DNA from: Gnetum montanum
Lineage: Eukaryota; Streptophyta; Gnetopsida; Gnetales; Gnetaceae
Assembly: GCA_015680685.1 (NCBI GenBank)
Contig: MNCI01028376.1
Location: 190,431-254,430, forward strand
Direction of reading: 5' to 3'
DNA: 64,000 nucleotides
In this document: piece by piece, positions 23,316 through 36,555 of the stretch
Numbering within the stretch: the first letter of the stretch is position 1
How the letters are laid out: each line of letters starts with the position of its first letter
Notes under the pieces: model-generated
The model's database searches: none
Told to the model about the DNA's origin: nothing
What the model saw: the letters and a program-made list of their open reading frames with translations, nothing else
Program-made: the position numbers and the translations under genes

Positions 23316-24175
23316 TGATAAGTGGTGGAGTATCCAACACCCAATCCATATGAGACACAAGTGTTCAAACACAATCCCAATTGAGTTTTGTTGATAAGGT
23401 AATGTGATTATGTGAGTAATTGATTAGAGTTCATCATTTTTGTCCTCCCACGTGAGCTAATGATGATGATGCATATCATTTAACTCATGATGAGGTATAT
23501 GATAGATGATGTTTTATTGGCCATTGGGCTCATAGCTATCATGAAGTAAATATAGTAGTTTCTAAATCTAAGTGCTAATAAACAAATCTAATCTAGCCTA
23601 TGCAATGAGCATCTAGTCTTGACCTTTCATTCACACCTAGGACTTTATGCAACTACTACTAGGATTACCAAGTACCACATTCCTAGGTGTACTAAGTGAT
23701 AATACTACTCGGTTAAGAAGTAGCTACACTTAAGTGCTCGAGATGAGTCATACTCATTCCACTTAACAATAGTAATTATAAAATGTATTGAAAGTAAATC
23801 ATTAACTAATGAAAATAGGAAACATTAAGCTAAGTGAAAAAAATAAAGACTAAGTGATGTTGTAATGAACTAAAGTAATCTTGATCTTTATTTTTGGGCA
23901 TGCAATGTGTCTAAGTACATCACACTCAAATAAAGACTTCATTCAATTACAAGACATCACACTATGGGCATACATTGCTAAGTGCTAAGTACTAAAATCA
24001 AGTAAACAAAATGATAGAGTTTTACTATTATATGATGAATACCTTCTCAGATGGTGTGCCTCAATGTTGTATTTATAGGCCTTGCATACATAAGCAATAT
24101 TAGATATTGGACATTGTATCATGGCCTTTGATATCAGAAGCCTGATATTGTAGCCTACAAAATTATGATTCATCA
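23316..24175 (-). repeat. 5' LTR of element B
   Basis: 860 bp. The U3 starts TGATGAATCATAA on the minus strand at 24175 and U5 ends TTATCA at 23316. TATAAATA is at 24070-24077 (minus), with decayed ATATC motifs at about 24090-24150. The sequence just inside (TAGGCATTGTTACC) is where a primer-binding site would lie, but I cannot name the tRNA. Confidence 0.85.
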
Positions 24176-24180
24176 ATATT
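24176..24180. repeat. Target-site duplication (ATATT), right side of element B
   Basis: Exact partner of 5694-5698. Confidence 0.8.
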
Positions 24181-27100
24181 ATATAGACCATTTGTTTAAG
24201 TGAAATTGAATCTAAAATTAAAATTTTAGTATGTCTGTAGAGCATTTGGATCTATTAAATAATCTAGATCTATTAAATAGTTGAAATATATATTTTATGA
24301 GTGTTCTTGGTAACATTTGAAATAAATCAAGCAAATTTGAAACTGTATTATACCATCTATATCTAATATATTCCAATGTAAAATATTGCAAGAAAATATA
24401 GCATTCATCTTCAATGTTATTTGTTTCAAATAGTTAGCATATTCATTCTTCATGAAAAGTTTTGAGCTATCTACCTATTTTAGCTAATAGATGATAATAT
24501 CTCATTCATGCTATGCTAATTATACATCATAAATGATAAGCACTAGTAGCAAATAAATAGTTTTTCTTTAAATTAAGGTCTCTCTTAATACTATTTCAAT
24601 AGAAATGCTTTTTTCCTTCTATATTTTCCCAAAAGTTTTGAAAGACTACTTATTTCACCAATTTGCAAATGTTGTTAAGATTAGAATAAAGAATGTACTC
24701 TTGAATAGTCTATTGATTAAGTCATAAAAATATATCATGAAGATATCCCTTATTATGGGTTTCCATCATAATTCTTTTTGAGTATTTTTCTAATGAAAAT
24801 GAAAAAATATTATGAATGTAAAATATAAGCTAGTAAATAGCTTCAAGCTATAATAAATTTATCTCTACTTTGAGAGGCATAATATCATATTTTATCTATC
24901 TCTTTACTCTATGGAGCAAAAAGAAAAATTCTAAATTTCTTTAATTTGTTTCTAATATTTATTTGATATATTAGCACTCATACAACACAATCATAAAGAA
25001 TATTATATTAATCAAAAGTATGATAAAGTTATTTTTGGATATCCTAAGTTAGAATATATTCCTTTTTGTATTTATTATTTAAATTAAAATAATACTTTTG
25101 ATACCATTTATAGCATTCTAGGATAGGATATTCATAAAAAGAAATTATGTTCATGTGTTCATACCTTATACTAAAATGTGATGAGATTTATTATGTAATG
25201 CAATTTGAAATTTTATATATAGCATGGTATGATTCATGACTTAAGGCATACTTAGAACACAAATTTAGAGTTCATAAAAATGATCTTTTATGCAGCTTTT
25301 ACAAGAATTGAAGTGATTCATTTGTGTTGTTTTCTCCATCTTTATGGTTGTTATTGTAATTTTGAGTTTAACTAGTTCACTTGTTTCATTTAATATTTGT
25401 TTGCATTGTTTTTTTTTACCTATAATTAGATAACATTTTATACATTTGGCACTACACATTATTTCTATTTGGTTTACTATTTGATTGATTGAGTGTTGCA
25501 TCTATAAGTTATTCAATTACTTACTCGGTTAGTTAAACGATGCTAAAGTAAAAGGACAACATTCTAAGTGATAAGAATTTATCATTAAAGCATTTGCATA
25601 GTAAGAGTTCAATCTCAAAGGTGAGTTCTTTATATAATGTGCTGACTAGAAATTATACCTTGGTCCTTAGACATGGAGTTGAGCATACGGTAATCAAAAC
25701 CTTATATTGCACAAGATTTTAATGCTTCAATGCATAACTATGCATTTGATTTTATAAAGACATTAACCAAGGAGCTTTTCAAGAAGTTTCTTTCATGTAG
25801 GATACTATTGTTTACTTCCTTTCAACTAAAAATTGATTACAAGGTGGTAACTTCAGCCTTCAAAAGTTACTATGAGGATTCATTTCTTTATAGGTTCAAT
25901 TCAGGTTTCAAATTTTTAAAGTTATCTTCTAAGCATTTAAGGTTTTTCCTCAAAATTATGATGGATGATTGTGAGGTAGATGTAATTAGAATTTTTAATA
26001 CTTTGTGTGTCTAAGCTAAGCCTAGCTCAAGTAAGGGTTGAATGTTAATGTAAATCATGAAAATTAAATCATCAAAATATGTAAACAAATCACTTAACTT
26101 ATTAAAAAAATCATAAATCACTCTATAAAAACCTCAAATGCACATACCCAAATAAGCATGACAAATACAAATACAAATGATATATATGAAATCATTCTCT
26201 AACCATGTCATACATATAAGAATTTCCAAGATAAATATGTAGTAAGTTCATATCCAAAAATATCACATCATATTATTTTATATATTTTTTCACATGTCCT
26301 ACCACTATACTAATTATATAAATACCATGCATAGGATCCATAGTTCATAGTTGGTCTAGACCTATACCATTTGTAAACACATCCATCTCTCATATGAAAA
26401 TATGTAATATAAAATGCTTGAACATGGAACCTAGTGCTTCATCACCTCCTTTACACCTACTAGCCTCCTGAGCTCCTAGCTACATCACTTGCATATATAA
26501 TAGGTTAGTACATAATTAATGTCTTTACACATCCCCTATAGATGTGGAGTTTGATGTTGTGTTGGAGATGAGATGTGGGAAAATTAGTGAAATCTTACAT
26601 CAAGGTTAGTACAACACACACATGACAAGAATCTAGCCACATCAGTCATAACTCATACATCTAGCACATAGTATATAATCAGCTCATGCATTTCTAAGAC
26701 ATGTACATCATATCCATGATGTCACAATACCACTATCATAATACATGGACTCATTACGTAATTATAATAAATATATGATCGTAGGATTCTATTCTCTAAG
26801 GAACCACATCAAACTATAGACAACATAATATCTTAACATCTAGTGCTCCAATAATTCATCCATATGGATACTTAAAATATAATATCATAAAATAAATTTT
26901 CCTAGCATCATGTGCTCCAAGGGATGAGTAACACATGCTCATGACATAGCACATGCTTATGACATATAACATAAAGACCATGCATACAACACATAGTACA
27001 AGCATAACACACTTTTTCATCATCTAGTATGTCAAGGAAAATATATTAGCCATGGTAGTTGATACATCCCACTTTGTGTAATGTATTATATCATTGACAT

Positions 27101-29762
27101 GAGTACTCATGATATAATCAATTCCTAGAGGTCTCTTATTAATTTCAGTATCATATATCATGATCAGTAGTAGTGTCTACTATCTCATCTATAGTCTTAG
27201 GTTAATATCCTTCTAAAGGATGAATCCATACATCTCCATATGTCCTAGGAGCATGTACTAGTCATAGGCCCAGCTTATACCCTCCTACTCTTAAAATTAT
27301 GACTGACATAGAAGCCTCATCGATGCATTTAGCAAAGATCATTCTAACTCCTCTAAGGTATCTCATCACTAACTAGTCCACATCCTCATATTAGATGTAG
27401 TACATTACATACATAAATCTTCATATGCACAAATAATTCACAAGAGATACATAACACATATATATACATTTAGCTATCATATGCATAAATGAAGCATAGT
27501 GTCATTGTAATACAATGCATCAATTTTTGAATCCAACAAAGTGCTACGATTGTCACCTCAATTCATAAGGCATCATATTTAAATCATAATAACTATCTCT
27601 TATTCACTACTAAGCTTACATAAATAAGCATTGCTCACACACTAGCTATGACCTAGACTACAAATCATGACTCACTTGTATTGATCCATTGCAAAGAACT
27701 ATAACCTAACTATGCATTCTGCTAGCTTCATGATTTATCATGAAAATTAGCTTCTTACTCATTGTGATCCTATTAAAGCTAGTGGTTAACCCATGATCCA
27801 TACGAAAACCTAACCATAACCCCACAAATAGTCATAACTCATATTTGTTAATAAAAATCTAATTAAAACTTTATCACAACCCATGTCCCACACAAAGTCT
27901 TAGTAAGACTAGATCACAATGTCATTGTAACTTGTACTCAACTCATAACTACATGAAAATGACATGACATGAATTAATTCACAAATACCCAACAATTCAT
28001 GCACACACCCAAGTCACATCCATGTTAAAGATTTGATGTCTTTTATCAATATTTACATGTTAAATGAGGCCTATATTAATAACACCATGCATATCTACAG
28101 TACACTATCATAGAGAAAACATTATATAATAAAGCTACATGGAAAGGTTTTAGGAGTTTAAAAAAATATGACTTTCCATCATTAATCAAAGGCATTATTA
28201 ATAAAGATCTTAGTATACTCTCCAAGATCAACTTAATCATGGTAAGTAATGACTTACTTTATGACTTCATGTTCATGAATTACATTATGATAGGATATTA
28301 TTTTAGAATAGATGCCTATGGTGCAATGTTGAGGAATGGTAAAAGAATTTTTTAGACTACTTTGGCACAAAATTAGGTGTTTAATAAAGATTTAACAACC
28401 ATCTATCAAGAAAAAAAGAAATATGTTGAAGCTTTTTCAAAATTTAAACAAGAGGTTCAAAACATAATAAAGGTTGTAAAAAAGTAATCGCAAGAATGAT
28501 CTATACTAATATAAGTAAACAACACCCAAGTTCCAATGTAAAGATAGAGCTTGAAAGTAAAGTAGAGGAATTAATAGTGAGAACTATGAAGTTATAAAGT
28601 GATAAACTCATAATGAAAAATAAGATCTTTAAACTATAAGAAGATGTGGACTCCCTACAAACCCACATAAAAGATCTCACCAAACAAAAGAATTAGCTAT
28701 TATAAATGTTTTATGCAAAAATGAAAGAAATTAGATGCCATAATGAGAGATCTATAAGAATACTTTGTGAATCAAAATTTTGTAACCACTTCAACGAATT
28801 GTTAAAATTTACCCTTGGTAAAGGCTATGACCTTCACTATTGCTTATGGTAGCTTACACTAAATTTTGAGTTGACATGTTGAAGATTGTGGTTGATCCAT
28901 AAGTGAAGGAATTAGCTGAAGATGTTTCACCACTATCTTCTAAAACTCTTATGGTCCTGTAAGAGTCCATTGTAAAGGATTCTATTTCAAAATTGAGCCT
29001 AAATCATCATTAAACATTTTTTATTATTTGATGAAATTAGATATATACTCATTTATTGATTGATGATTTAAACTATTAAATTTTTTTATTTGTATTTACT
29101 TATTTATAATCTCTTATATTAGATGGTGAAGTTATTTAACCCTTTAACATTTCATGATAACCATGTAGTTCTTTTCTATGTTTTTGTATTTGATTATGTT
29201 GTAACATGTTTTAAAAGAGAAAATTGCCCTTGATATCTCTAGGCCTTGTTTTCTTGCATTTTAAGAATTATTTAAAAAAGACCAAAATAATTTACAACAT
29301 TAGTTTGGAAAATAAAATTTGCTAACTACTATCTTCTATTTAAAATAATATTAAATTTACTAATTAGAGATACAACTAAGGATTTTCTCTATCATGTGGT
29401 GGTCATTAGGAAATGCATTTTATTAAAAGAAATTATACTTTAGAGCATTAATCCACAACAATTGACTATGCTTATCAATCACTAGTAATGAAGTGATGTT
29501 TCTCTTTATCATTCATTCTACGAATTTCATGGAATTTGTTTTAGATTGTAAAACAACCTTGTAAGTTTTTCATGTTAAGCTTGAGGGGTGCTATTGAAGA
29601 TTTATTGTATTTTATTAAGCTCAAAAAGGTAACAAAGAAAATATTAATAATATTGTATATATCTATAGCAAATTGTTATGTTGTCCAATACCATCATGTT
29701 GTTGATACTCAATTAGCTAAAAATTTTTATAAGCAATTTAGTTATTTACATTTTTAACTGAT
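24181..29762. other. AT-rich region, mostly unassigned
   Basis: Very AT-rich with no convincing gene. 26.1-28.1 kb has a CA-rich plus strand and may be LTR or leader sequence of an unrecognised element, but no second copy was found. 28.32-28.70 kb shows broken Lys/Glu-rich reading frames like a decayed coiled coil. Several 60-90 codon ORFs have no recognisable content. Confidence 0.35.
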
Positions 29763-29773
29763 GTTTTTTTTTT
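29763..29773 (-). other. Poly(A) tail of the LINE
   Basis: A run of ten T on the plus strand directly before CAGAAAGGGTCGAG, that is, a short A-run at the 3' end of the minus-strand element, as left by target-primed reverse transcription. Confidence 0.6.
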
Positions 29774-30399
29774 CAGAAAGGGTCGAGTGAATTAAATTCC
29801 AAAAAAATGGAGCTATACAGCTGTACAACGTAGGCCAGAGCCACTGGCCCCACACCGACCAATGGTAGCACTTGGAAATTTCCTAGCCTAGCCCTGCCGC
29901 GGGCATCCCCACAGTGGCCGGCCTTCCCTGCATGGGCCGTTATCTTGCGGACAACCGCGAATCATGAATTACAAATGACACCCCTTCCCTGAGGTGTCCC
30001 CCCCTACTAGTTATCTACTGGGAGAATTGTGTTCAAACTATTGGTTGTTGTTGACGAGGTGCATGCTAGGACTTGGCTGCCCTGGCCTGGCCTCCAGGTG
30101 ACGTCGATTTTCCTCAATAATCTGGATAATGCCCGTCATGTGGTTCTTGAGGATGCCTTCAATCTAGACCAGTGTCTGGATTGGCGACTAGGTAGGGTAT
30201 GTCAGGTGTTGCCCTCTCGTGTTGCCAAAGGTATGATCTTTTATTGCTGGTGAGTCCTCCTCCAGGGTTGGTCTCGACGGGTCCCGGTCTTGGATGGTAC
30301 CTTCGATCATAGTAACCTCCTCACTAGACCCCCACCTCTTTCTCTTGTGTTGTTGCCTCATGTTCGAAACCCAGTGCCTAGGATCCGAGCGTCATTGGA

Positions 30400-33300
30400 G
30401 GCCAGTCATAGGGGACTTGAGGTGGACATGAGGATCCATAGCAATGCTGATTTCTTGCCAAAGCTTACAGGTTCTGCTAGCTAGCACGGCCATGGGAGGG
30501 ACGGCCCCCCCTTTAAAGATACATTCATTCCTGGCCTTCCATAGAATCCAGAGTGCAACCAGCGTTAATGAGTTGCTGGAGAATTCTGGGGACTGAAGGC
30601 CAATTGTACGCTAGAAATGCCTGGTCACGTGGCACTCATGCACGAAGTGCCATAACATTTCTGTGTGTTGGTTACACAAGGGGGAATTGGGATTGATTGC
30701 CAGGCCATGTGTCTGCAACAAGGCCCACACGAGGAGGGCCTGATGAATGATCAACCATCCAAATGTTTTGATTTTCTCTGGGAGGATTCCCTTCTAGAGC
30801 CGCATCCAGCGCGGGTCGATCATGAACTATTTCTAAAGGAGCTGCCTAGGATGCAGGGAGATCTCATCCACATTGTCCAGTGACCTGACATGCGTGCACA
30901 CTTGCCTCAAATGTGAGAATCAGAGATGGACGCTATCCAAGGATGATATTTCTGCTGCAGGATTTGCTCCCAGAGGGAGGGGTCCTCGTGCGATGCAAAA
31001 ATTCACTGGAGAAGTATTTAACATCCTAAAGCAGCTTCAACCGTGAAGGGGAGGATTCCCACCCCCCCTCCCGGTGGTGCGAGGTCACGCTTTTTTGGCC
31101 CACACTACCAGGTGCATCTTTTTCCCCCCCTTGCCACCCCACCACACAAAATCGCGGATAATTGCATCGATTTTGGTGGCGACTCTAGGAGGCGAAGAGG
31201 CCATTGATGTAGCAAACCTCACCATGGACCCTAGCACCGTAGAGGCCAGTAAGATTTTTCCTTTGCAAGATAGGAAGCTATTTATCCAAAGAGTCATGCA
31301 TTTTTGAATTCGCATAATGAGGGTCTGCCATGTTTGCAATCGATGCTAGTTGTGGATGGGGATTCCCAGATATTTGTCATCTGCCTCACTGACAGGATCC
31401 CCAGGATTTGTATGATTTTGCTGCGTACCGCTGGGTGGGTGTGCATGAAAATTAGCACTAATTTCTCAGTGTTCTGTCCTAGACCCACTTCCTGCTAAAG
31501 CCGATGGAGTGCCCTTGTTAATGCCCAGGCCTACGGCACCACGACCCTGGTGAAGATCATGGTATCATCTGCATAATGGGCAGTGAGGTAGGGGATGCCA
31601 TGCATATTAAGGCCCTAGACCCCTTTTTCAGCATAGTATATTTGCAGGAGGTCCATCATCATCAAGAAAAGAAGCGGAGAGAGGGGGTCACCTTGATAGA
31701 GCCCATGTCTGATACTGTGAAATCCTCATAGGTGTCCATCGATGTCCAACGAGAATCACCCTCCTCGTTGGATCTGTAGGCAGAGCTCCACGAAATCCTT
31801 GTCGAAGCCTTTCACTTGCAGCACCGTCCTCAGTACTGCCCAACTCACAGAGTCATAGGCCTTGGTTATGTTGAGTTTGATGCATAGGCCTAGTAGTTTA
31901 GCAACCCGAAGGGAGTGCTGAATTTCCTGCAGCAGGAGGACTTGGTCTTGGAGATGATGGCTCTTCATAAATGCAGCCTGATTTTTCCCCACTAGGCGAG
32001 GCATGAGGGGCCGTAGCTTGGCCACAAGTATGCGAGAGAATAAACGCAACAGTGAGTTACAGACTCCCATGGGGCGAAAATCCCCTGGGGATGTGGGTGA
32101 ATCCTTTTTTGGAAGCAGGACCACGTGGGAGTAGTTGATTTCTTTATGAAATTGATGCCACGCCAGCATGCAGTTAAAAGCATCGAGCATGTTTGCCCCC
32201 AACACAACCTCAAATTCACGAAAGAATTCAATGGGCCACCTGTCTGGCCCTGAGGCCTTGTCAGCCAGCATATCCTGCAGTGCGCTTCGGAGCTCCTGGC
32301 ATGTGAAAGGCTGCATAAGATGTAAATTATCCACCGAATTTAGAATTCTTTCATGGGCATTGAAATCGGGATCGTGGGTTGCCAATACTACAGCAGTTTG
32401 TCCGTGCTAGAGTTTGGGTGCGTTGGGTCACCATGCAGGAAGTGCTACAATGGCCATTGGCATGTTCCGCAGTGTGCCTTCGCCACTGCAAAAAGAACTT
32501 CTTCTTGGTGCAGTTGTTGGAGCTTAGCCTGGAGGGCAAGCTCTTCATGGGTATGGTCAGCCCCTTGCTCCTATTATTGCTGAATTACTTGTAGCTTGGC
32601 TTAGATCTAGGTTCAGTATCCTTTGAAACTGTATTTTTTTGCCAATCCAAGATTTTTGAGGGTCTTTAACCCTTGTTTCAGAAAATCACGTGGGTCCTCC
32701 GAGTTCGAGTAGTCTTGCCAGATGGTCTGAACCAGCTTACCTAGCCACGGCTTGCGTAGCCAGGTACGTTCAAACCGGAATAGGCGGGGGCTCTGATGCA
32801 CGTCGCGCATCAGCTAGCAGATGATGGGCCAATGGTCGAAAGACATCTGAGCCACGTCGTATTCCTGGATATCCCAATCGGTCATTAGCACGTTGCTAAC
32901 CCACACCTAGTCAATTTGGGATTGAACCCATGCTATGCCTTGTCTGCGATTACTCCAAGTGTACTTACAACCTGCGATTTTGATGTTGGAGAGATACTAA
33001 TGCTGTAATAGTGCATGAAATTTGGGCTCCCCTGTGGATTCCACCATGCTGTCACCAGTCTTCTCCCAGCTGTAGAGCCGTTGGTTGAAGTCTCCAATCA
33101 GTAATCAACTGGCGTTGTGAGGGATCAGCCCCGCTACCCACAAAATCTCTTGAAGGTGGCCCTGCCAATCTTGAGGGTCATACACATTGGTTACCCACAT
33201 GCCTATCCCCGACAGGTGCACTGTGATGCACCAATCGAAGGTGTCTAGGACATACGAGTCCACCTTCGTGAGGACCGCGAGGCCTCCCACGTGCACCCTA

Positions 33301-33476
33301 CTAGCTGCCAGGTGGCTGTGCCACCCCAGCCATTGTAATATATGGGCTTCCATTTGTTGGAGCTTTTTTTCTTGTAAACACACAATATCGCACCTCTCAT
33401 CGCGTACCATACATTACAGGGTATGTCGCTTGTATGGGGTACCCTAGCCCCTGCAATTCCATGAGAGGACCTTCAT
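30400..33476 (-). pseudogene. LINE ORF2: AP endonuclease, reverse transcriptase, zf-RVT
   Basis: Starts ATG at 33476 with MKVLSWNCRG, the usual endonuclease opening of plant L1 ORF2. Endonuclease motifs follow: CDIVCLQEKKL (about 33390-33360), LLIGDFNQRL (about 33100), a QID-VWVS block and FDHWPI (about 32835). The RT region (about 32390-31500) shows ADKASGPDRWPIEFF, LLPKKDSPTSPGDFRP, AAFMKSHHLQDQVLLLQE, KLNITKAYDSVSW, HGLYQGDPLSPLLF and the catalytic HYADDTMIF (about 31590-31560). At about 30725-30480 the zf-RVT end reads CNQHTEMLWHFVHECH followed by LWILWKARNECIFKG. More than ten stops and several frame changes are present. It encodes the nicking and reverse-transcription enzyme of LINE transposition. 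Confidence 0.85.
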
Positions 33477-33549
33477 GGAGACTGGTGTCGGTGGTAAACT
33501 TCCTGGAGTATGGGCTGCACTCCCAAATCAACGAATAGTTGCGTGGCCT

Positions 33550-34859
33550 TGTGACGGCGGGTGTTGTTGTTCGGGCGACCAACCTTGGTCACTGGTAGGG
33601 ATACCACCATCCCCTATTTGCAAGATAGCCTTGGCCCCTGGGGCGGCTGGGCTATGTCGAGCCTCTACTGGTGTTTAGCTAGTCTGTGGATGATGGTGGT
33701 GACCAATCATCCTGGGTAGGGCCCTCCTCCCCAAATGTGGGTGTGTGCAGCGATCCATGGTAGCCTTGCTTCGCTTCGGTCCTTGCCTGGGTGCTCACTT
33801 GTCTGGTGTCCCTGGGGGCTAGGGGCCCTGCTCCCATCATCGCGTGAACGTAGGACTTATTCGTTACACTTGGCTGGGCTACCTATCCCGTCTCTGATGG
33901 CCCTTTCTCATGGATGTCCTCTATTGATTACCTCTACGGCCCGTCGGGAATGGGGAGTGGCTGGGCGTTAGCTTCGGTCTAACCTTGTGTCCCATCAACC
34001 TTGGGGGGCTGCTCTCTGCGAAGGCGGTCTTCCCCTATATGCCTAGTCTTGCCCTTGGGTACCAGAGGTTTCTAGTTTGCTATTCGGCCTTTTTTGCCAA
34101 CAATGTGCCACCTGTCCTCTGGGGTGGGTGCGATACGGTCATGATGGGCCGGGTTGTCCCCTTTCATCGGCAATTTTTCAAACTGTACACGGACCCTCTC
34201 CTCACCAAGATCCGTGTCCAGCACCAGCTCCTCAACTGGCTCCTTTGGCATAAACCCAAGTATTCCCTTGCCTCGGTGAAATGATCAAACTTGATAAATT
34301 TGCCAAACAGCTTTTTGAGCGATTGTAGAAACTTTGTCAACCAGTATTCAAGGGGGAGGTTGTGCTGGTGTACCCAGATTGGCGCTCTCTCAAACAGAGT
34401 TGGATCCCAGTGAGCCCCCGGGTGCCAGGGTGCCAGGGTGCCAGGGGTAGACCGCGTGCCCCATAGAACCAAGGACCCCCCCACCAAAACTCATTCCCAT
34501 TCCTCCAGGGAGGCAAAACAAAATAGGAGACAATCATCTGCCAAGCATTGAACTGTCACTGTACCTAACCCCCATGTAGCCCAGGCCCAGCGTCAGATCA
34601 GATCTACCCATGAGCGTGCCCCTTCGGACACGAATTTGCCTATCAGGCAACGCTCCAATTTGTCCAGGGTGTCCTTGTTTGGTCGTCTGACTTTTATTCG
34701 CAGCGCTGCTCCTTCTCTAGAACACTCTCCGAAGGCTCTGGCCCGTTGCTTCTCCTCCACCATGACTGCGTTCGCCAGTCCTTTCGTCGCACCATGGGTT
34801 GGCCCGTTCGTCTCCACTCCTTGCGCCGTCACGCCATGGGGCGTCCAGTGCACCTCCAC
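33550..34859 (-). pseudogene. LINE ORF1 (RNA-binding, gag-like) remnant
   Basis: Begins MEVHWTPHGVTAQGVE near 34859. A central block FERAPIWVHQHNLPLEYW, then KKLFGKFIKFDHFTE, matches the plant LINE ORF1 pattern P-x-W-V-x-x-x-x-L-P-x-E-x-W followed by G-x-x-x-G-K-x-x-x-x-D. The remainder is Pro/Ser/Gly/Thr-rich. ORF2 begins about 75 bases beyond it on the same strand. Frame changes and stops break it into pieces. ORF1 protein would coat the LINE RNA. Confidence 0.7.
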
Positions 34860-34862
34860 TTC

Positions 34863-36555
34863 ATTGTATCTATTTGTTCTATTGACATGACCATTTCTCT
34901 TAACCTATATATGTGTTGACTCTAATTCTTTTTAGTGTAAAATTGATAAAAAAATAATAGAGATACATTGTTTAATATTAATTTTGTCAATTTATCATTA
35001 CTTATAATGAAGATATATTTATTGTAATATTCATAGTATGTTCAAATATTTATGTTTATGCTATGATAGTTAACAAAGTATTTTTATTTTGTTGAACCTT
35101 GTAATATAAGTATAACAAAACTTAATAATGCAAATACATAACTATAACAATAAAAACCTAAAAACTAGTATCATTATATGAAAATCCAAAGACATAAAGC
35201 CAAATTATGTACATCTCACAACAAATACATTACAAAGCAAAAATCAATCACATTAAGCCTTTGAAGATACTAAAACATCAAAACTCTACATGATCTCTAC
35301 TTGTCCCACAAGAAGACCCAAACAAATGCATAATAATCTTAAAATATTACATAATAAATAAGGAAAGAATACCATTTAAAATCTAGTAAATTTGCTAAAA
35401 GTTAAAATACAAAAAGCAAAGCACCATAATGCTTTTCATAATATTCTAAATCCTCTAGAAGCTAAATAAAATCTTCTTGATCATAGCCTATTCAAAAATG
35501 GTTGTCCAATGTCCTAAGGATCATGAAAATCACATGAAATTTAGTATAGAATGGAAGAGAAGAAGAAATTAGAAGAAACAAGGATGCATGGGATTGATAA
35601 TGGGAAAGGTGAAAATGTATCACATTTTAGTCTATAAACCTATTATAACTACTTTTATTTATGGTTTTTGAATTACAATATTTTCCAAGAATTCCTCATT
35701 CCTAACTAATAATAAGGAACCCATGTGTTAAAACATACTCAAGGGACATCTAATCCAAATACCAATCAAACCTATTAACATCATAAACCATCCATCACAT
35801 AACCATGGAATTATATCAATATTATAACTCTTTTCAACTAGTCATACCATATGAACATGCATATATGCTAAACATCATGACCTCATAACATAATCAACCA
35901 AACAACTATGATGACGTACTCATAATGTAGAATTACATCATATGATAGAGAATCATACTTATTTTGAGTTCAATATTTCTTCACAATTCTTACAAACTAA
36001 CAATCACAAACATCTTATTGCACATATAGCAAGATCAAGTAATCATAATATCATAATCACCTATGCATCATATTATGAGATCTCGAAAAATATATCATTA
36101 AAATAATGTATCTAACTTGTTGATCCCATCACCCCTAGTTTACTCTATACATACATCATAAACATAATATAATACCATAAAAACCTATGAGAAGGGATTA
36201 TAATATTAGTTACATAAATTTCCTCTACATGTTGAAGGATACCATTAGCTTTAATAAGTCTTATAAGTTATAGAACTCACAATTTCCATGATCATATTAG
36301 CAAGAACCATGGAGTAGTGTGGCTTAAATCATTTCTAGCTACATCATTATGTGTGAAAGAAAGATTGGCATCACCTAGAGGCTATTTGGTCTACCACATT
36401 TGAAAGAATGATTGGGAATAATAATCAATTAGTTCAAGAACCTGAAGAATGAAATAAAATAGCAAATAATGTTATGTCATCAATTTAATAAACTATGCTC
36501 TCATTATTTTCTTCATTCTTTCTACATATTTGTCTTGTCTCATGTAGAGTTTGCA
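34863..36555. other. AT-rich, CA-rich plus strand, nothing assigned
   Basis: Composition resembles 26.1-28.1 kb and may be LTR or leader of the decayed ORF that follows at 36556. No boundaries, TATA box or pair were established. Confidence 0.3.

Larger units (their letters stand above)
5699..24175 (-). mobile_element. LTR retrotransposon B, gypsy-type, lacking RT and integrase, interrupted by copy A
   Basis: Two LTRs in the same orientation (5699-6570 and 23316-24175) bound the element, with a 5-bp ATATT duplication outside. Reading from 24175 downward: 5' LTR, gag (23175 to about 20568), protease (about 20560-20155), a T-rich spacer, an internal promoter-like block (18181-18260), a large extra ORF (17650 to 6766, split by the insertion), a polypurine tract (6580-6571) and the 3' LTR. 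Removing copy A and one of its target duplications leaves about 10.3 kb. No RT, RNase H or integrase motif is found anywhere between the LTRs, so the element would depend on another element for those functions. The shared gag and protease type places it with Ty3/gypsy. Confidence 0.85.
29763..34862 (-). mobile_element. Nearly full-length L1-type LINE, GC-rich island
   Basis: A block far richer in GC than its flanks, with sharp edges. Minus-strand order: ORF1 (about 34859-33550), ORF2 with endonuclease, reverse transcriptase and zf-RVT end (33476 to about 30400), a 3' region and a poly(A) tail at 29763-29773 next to AT-rich host DNA. The coding order and tail identify a non-LTR retrotransposon. 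I could not define a target-site duplication by eye. Its stops and frameshifts make it inactive, but it is better preserved than the LINE scrap at 1-1.7 kb. Confidence 0.85.

Noticed and set aside
26100-28080. LTR pair with 35.1-36.3 kb around the LINE
   Set aside because: Similar CA-rich composition only; no collinear match or shared termini could be shown.
29400-29757. Possible copia or gypsy pol end before the LINE
   Set aside because: Scattered similarity to retroelement wording by eye, but no diagnostic motif in any frame.
31756-32385. 209-codon ORF as an independent gene
   Set aside because: It is the RT segment of LINE ORF2 between two in-frame stops, with the endonuclease upstream and YADD downstream.
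34164-34487. Plus and minus ORFs in the LINE considered as host genes
   Set aside because: The minus frame is LINE ORF1 and the plus ORFs are its shadows; higher GC lengthens chance ORFs here.
34850-34960. Target-site duplication of the LINE
   Set aside because: TATTTACATTTTTAACTGATG at the 3' side and TATTTGTTCTATTGACATG at the 5' side look alike only weakly; not enough to call.
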